From: Neobacillus sp. WH10
Lineage (GTDB): Bacteria; Bacillota; Bacilli; Bacillales; Cytobacillaceae
Direction of reading: 5' to 3'
Length of the DNA: 64,000 nt
Assembly (NCBI RefSeq): GCF_030123405.1
Contig: NZ_CP126110.1
Location: 310,001-374,000, forward strand
Shown here piece by piece: positions 61,585 through 64,000 of this stretch; position 1 is the first letter of the stretch, and each line of letters starts with the position of its first letter. The notes beneath the pieces were generated by a model. That model saw nothing but the letters and a program-made list of their open reading frames with translations, did not search any database and was not told the origin of the DNA. A program made the position numbers and the translations under genes.

Positions 61585-61735
61585 CCTTCCTTCTCATATA
61601 ACGCTTACGAGGTTAGCTGTCGGATTCGGACCATTGAGTAGCCCTACCTAGAAGGATTCACCCCTCGGGTTATTAAATCAGCCCGTAAAAAAGGTTCCCC
61701 CGTACCATAAGGATTCAGCGATTTAGAAATTTGAA
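61585..61735 (-). promoter_or_regulatory. c-di-AMP riboswitch (ydaO-yuaA type)
   Basis: On the minus strand the conserved parts occur in order: ATCGCTGAATCC, GGTACGGGGGAACC, GGGGTGAATCC, GGTAGGGCTACTC, CCGAATCCGACAGCTAACC and TCGTAAGC. This is the well-known ydaO consensus. Binding of c-di-AMP would favour the terminator at 61507 and shut off kimA when K+ is plentiful. Confidence 0.93.
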
Positions 61736-61890
61736 ACCGTTTTTTATCATACTCCCGTGTATAGATAAAGTAAATAAAAATTTTTAAGAAATAATCAATT
61801 TTTTTACGATTGAAACAATGTGAATCCATGAATGTTATCCGAAGATCAGTCAATAATAATGGTATTTCATACTAAGATAGGATGGATATT

Positions 61891-62022
61891 ATGTCTAACC
61901 ATAAGAAACCCTTATTAACGGATGAGTTTTTAGACGAATTGGCAATAGAGATTTCTCAACTATATGGCGGTTCCTTACATGAACAAAATAATGTACTGGA
62001 ACAGCTGAAAAATAGCGATTAA
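61891..62022 (+). CDS. Small 43-residue ORF, unknown
   Basis: ATG at 61891 preceded by GGATGGA; encodes a polar peptide starting MSNHKKPLLTDEFLDELAIE and ending QLKNSD. No membrane helix. Codon use looks normal and the frame is free of stops, but length is small and the family unknown. It lies between the divergent kimA leader and the ABC transporter promoter. Confidence 0.45.
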   Translation: MSNHKKPLLTDEFLDELAIEISQLYGGSLHEQNNVLEQLKNSD

Positions 62023-62105
62023 TTCAAAGCGAATAGGAAATGTTTTTTGACTATCTATTGAATACGGACAGTGATATATTTTTTATAAAAATATTTAGAA
62101 AATTC

Positions 62106-62134
62106 TTGACAGAATAAGGGAGAAATGCTACTAT
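62106..62134 (+). promoter_or_regulatory. SigA-type promoter of the ABC exporter operon
   Basis: TTGACA (62106-62111) and TACTAT (62129-62134) are 17 bases apart, 40 bases before the TTG start. Confidence 0.75.
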
Positions 62135-62173
62135 TTTCCTCTGTGACTAAAAAAGGCAGGGAGGGAAATCGAA

Positions 62174-63151
62174 TTGATACACTTAGAGGGAATAACTAAA
62201 TCCTACAAGATTGCCAAGCGTTCAACCGGTCTGCGGCAGGCAGCTAAGGCGCTTTTTTTCCGGGAACATACGATTGTTGACGCATTAATGAACATCTCTT
62301 TTTCTATTAATCAAGGAGAGATTGTTGGTTATATCGGCCCGAATGGGGCAGGAAAATCGACGACGATTAAGATTATGAGCGGTATCTTGGTGCCTGACAC
62401 AGGGAAGTGCACGATTATGGGGTACACACCCTGGAAAGAAAGAACCCAGTATGTAAAAAATATCGGAGTTGTTTTCGGGCAGCGCTCCCAGCTTTGGTGG
62501 GATGTCCCGGTAATGGATTCTTTTGAACTGCTAAAAGATATCTATAAGGTTCCGCAACAAGAATATAAATCTACGATCGACCTACTCATCGAAACGCTAG
62601 AACTGCAAGAAATCGTGAATACACCCGTCCGTCAATTAAGTTTAGGTCAGCGAATGCGCTGCGAGATTGCAGCTTCGCTCATTCACAATCCCCAAATACT
62701 ATTTTTAGATGAACCGACCATCGGACTGGATGCGGTTTCGAAAATCGCCGTCCGCCAGTTTATCAAAACGATTAATAAAGAAAAGGGAGTCACCGTCATC
62801 CTTACGACCCACGATATGAATGATATTGAGGCACTGGCCGAGCGGGTTATTTTGATAGGAAAAGGGAGTGTATTATACGACGGTTATTTAGAAGAATTGC
62901 GGCAGCGGTTTGGCACACATAAAACCATCACAGCGGATTACGGAAAAAATACAAACCCCATCCAAATCCCCGGGGCAGCCACACTATCGTGGACACCGGA
63001 ACGTGTAGTTCTGAGCATCGATACAGATCAGGTAAAAACCTCTGATGTTATCACCCAATTATCGAACCAGGTTGAGCTGATGGATGTCGCGATTGAGGCA
63101 CAACCAATAGAGGATATTATCGTTCAGCTTTACAAGGAGTATCAAATATGA
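62174..63151 (+). CDS. ABC transporter ATP-binding protein (COG4586 type)
   Basis: A 325-residue ATPase with Walker A GPNGAGKST (55-63), a Q-loop in VVFGQRSQLWWDVPV, the signature LSLGQRMR, Walker B ILFLDEP and the H-loop in LTTHD. The FGQRSQLWWDVPV segment is typical of COG4586 ATPases, which work with two ABC-2 permeases (COG4587, COG3694). The start is TTG after GGGAGGGAAA. The stop overlaps the next start (ATGA). Substrate unknown. Confidence 0.88.
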   Translation: MIHLEGITKSYKIAKRSTGLRQAAKALFFREHTIVDALMNISFSINQGEIVGYIGPNGAGKSTTIKIMSGILVPDTGKCTIMGYTPWKERTQYVKNIGVVFGQRSQLWWDVPVMDSFELLKDIYKVPQQEYKSTIDLLIETLELQEIVNTPVRQLSLGQRMRCEIAASLIHNPQILFLDEPTIGLDAVSKIAVRQFIKTINKEKGVTVILTTHDMNDIEALAERVILIGKGSVLYDGYLEELRQRFGTHKTITADYGKNTNPIQIPGAATLSWTPERVVLSIDTDQVKTSDVITQLSNQVELMDVAIEAQPIEDIIVQLYKEYQI

Positions 63152-63951
63152 AGGTGTATATATCGGTTTTAAAACTGCGGCTTAGCATGGGGATGCAGTA
63201 TCGGGCGGCAGCACTTGCCGGGGTGGCGACGCAATTTTTCTGGGGATTTATCAGTATTATGGTATTTGAAGCATTCTATCAACATGCTGTACAAACACTG
63301 CCGATTTCTTTAAAAGAATTAATTCAATATATATGGCTCCAGCAGGCGTTTCTTGTCTTCGTCATGATGTGGTTTCGCGATAATGAACTATTTGATCTCA
63401 TTACAAGCGGGAATATTGCCTATGAGCTTTGCCGGCCGAGCGGACTTTACGGATTTTGGTATGCCAAGCTCCTCGCCCAGCGGCTGTCAAGTGCGTTTTT
63501 ACGCTGTTTTCCCATATTAATTGTTGCCTTCCTTTTACCCAAACCATACAACTTAGAACCCCCGACTAATATAACTGCATTTTTATTGTTTTTAAGCGCA
63601 TTGCTATTGGGCTTGCTGCTATTAGTCGCCATATCCATGTTCTTATACATATCCGTCTTCATCACATTGTCGCCTATGGGGTCACTCCTCGTATTTGGCG
63701 TCCTTAGTGAATTTTTTGCCGGATTAATTATTCCTATCCCATTGATGCCAGAATGGCTACAAAAAATTGCCTATGTGCTTCCATTTCGCTGGACGGCGGA
63801 TTTCCCGTTTAGGGTCTATTCGGGGCATATCCCAGAGCACGATGCTACCATTGGCATTCTCATTCAGCTAGCTTATCTCACTGTTCTTGTTGTGCTAGGA
63901 AGGGCGGCCCTTAATGGTGTACTAAAAAAAGTTGTGGTCCAAGGAGGTTGA
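63148..63951 (+). CDS. ABC-2-type permease (COG4587-like)
   Basis: A 267-residue protein with six membrane helices and the pattern of COG4587 permeases: MGMQYRAAALAGVATQFFWG at the start, FDLITSGNIAYELCRP in the middle. It overlaps the ATPase gene by four bases. It forms the exporter channel together with the next, truncated gene. Confidence 0.85.
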   Translation: MKVYISVLKLRLSMGMQYRAAALAGVATQFFWGFISIMVFEAFYQHAVQTLPISLKELIQYIWLQQAFLVFVMMWFRDNELFDLITSGNIAYELCRPSGLYGFWYAKLLAQRLSSAFLRCFPILIVAFLLPKPYNLEPPTNITAFLLFLSALLLGLLLLVAISMFLYISVFITLSPMGSLLVFGVLSEFFAGLIIPIPLMPEWLQKIAYVLPFRWTADFPFRVYSGHIPEHDATIGILIQLAYLTVLVVLGRAALNGVLKKVVVQGG

Positions 63952-63956
63952 CCCGG

Positions 63957-64000
63957 TTGAGCCTATATTTTAAATATCTGCTAATCCACTTTAAATCACA
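63957..64000 (+). CDS. Second ABC-2 permease (3' end outside window)
   Basis: TTG at 63957, nine bases after AGGAGG, opens a frame MSLYFKYLLIHFKS that runs off the window. Position after an ATPase and a COG4587 permease suggests the COG3694-type partner. Confidence 0.65.
   Translation, partial: MSLYFKYLLIHFKS

Overview
The window is AT-rich chromosomal DNA from a Gram-positive, spore-former-type Bacillaceae (Neobacillus/Bacillus-like). The evidence is the gene content: a YdbT-like PH-domain protein, YfnB, FxsA, a sigM-yhdL-yhdK operon, AmpS, KimA under a c-di-AMP riboswitch, two T-box leaders, AGGAGG-type ribosome binding sites and many TTG/GTG starts. No rRNA, tRNA, CRISPR array or prophage was seen. 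Most of the window is ordinary chromosome with many small regulator/target pairs. The accessory part is concentrated at about 9.4-17 kb (decayed mobile elements) and 20-33 kb (small-molecule and envelope genes).

Layout. 0-5 kb: end of ydbT, two half-size DMT (DUF606) transporters around a Crp/Fnr regulator, yfnB, fxsA and a DUF1648 protein. 5-9.5 kb: T-box-controlled methionyl-tRNA synthetase, then a MerR regulator with a dihydrodipicolinate-reductase-like dehydrogenase. 9.4-14.8 kb: an IS231-like mini-element, an orphan secreted protein, a TetR gene with its palindromic operator, and a decayed Tn3-family unit (broken tnpA, intact-looking tnpR, a res-like palindrome). 14.8-16.6 kb: WYL regulator and DJ-1 protein. 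17-20.5 kb: type-2 isoleucyl-tRNA synthetase with a T-box, on the minus strand. 20.9-24.8 kb: a lic-like cluster (fused nucleotidyltransferase-choline/ethanolamine kinase, EutH permease, LicC-like cytidylyltransferase). 25-33 kb: glutaminase, a MocR regulator in an operon with D-Ala-D-Ala ligase, an SDR, a D-threonine-aldolase-like PLP enzyme overlapping a sugar-lactone-oxidase-like flavoprotein. 33-37.5 kb: YoaK-like membrane protein, MerR with a divergent AidB-like acyl-CoA dehydrogenase, and AmpS. 37.7-46.3 kb: membrane proteins, an ECF sigma/anti-sigma pair, a CPBP protease, several unknowns, a DJ-1 protein and an AraC regulator. 46.4-48.4 kb: LysR - ECF S component - TudS-like desulfidase operon. 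48.6-52 kb: methyltransferase behind a promoter-plus-terminator leader, and sigM-yhdL-yhdK. 52-64 kb: MMPL exporter, a 52-bp tandem array, NERD protein, ANT-like nucleotidyltransferase, a PadR operon with modular two-helix membrane repeats, kimA, and the start of an ABC-2 exporter operon.

Functional themes. Two aminoacyl-tRNA synthetases of types linked to inhibitor resistance each sit behind a T-box. Several operons bear on the envelope: D-Ala-D-Ala ligase with a MocR regulator, SigM and its anti-sigma genes, the lic-like cluster, and MMPL and ABC exporters. The lic-like cluster suggests uptake, phosphorylation and CDP-activation of choline or ethanolamine, with EutH in the position where LicB would be expected.

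The most unusual non-coding structure is a family of 18-bp palindromes (about TAATCAAACGTTTGATTA) repeated 14 times between 7 and 36 kb, usually in pairs spaced 55-56 bp and mostly downstream of genes. Others are a 15-unit 52-bp tandem array, a family of GTCAGTCCC hairpins at gene ends, and a 46-bp relic of an ileS gene at 32.87 kb. All functional calls rest on reading motifs, lengths and context; no database search was run.
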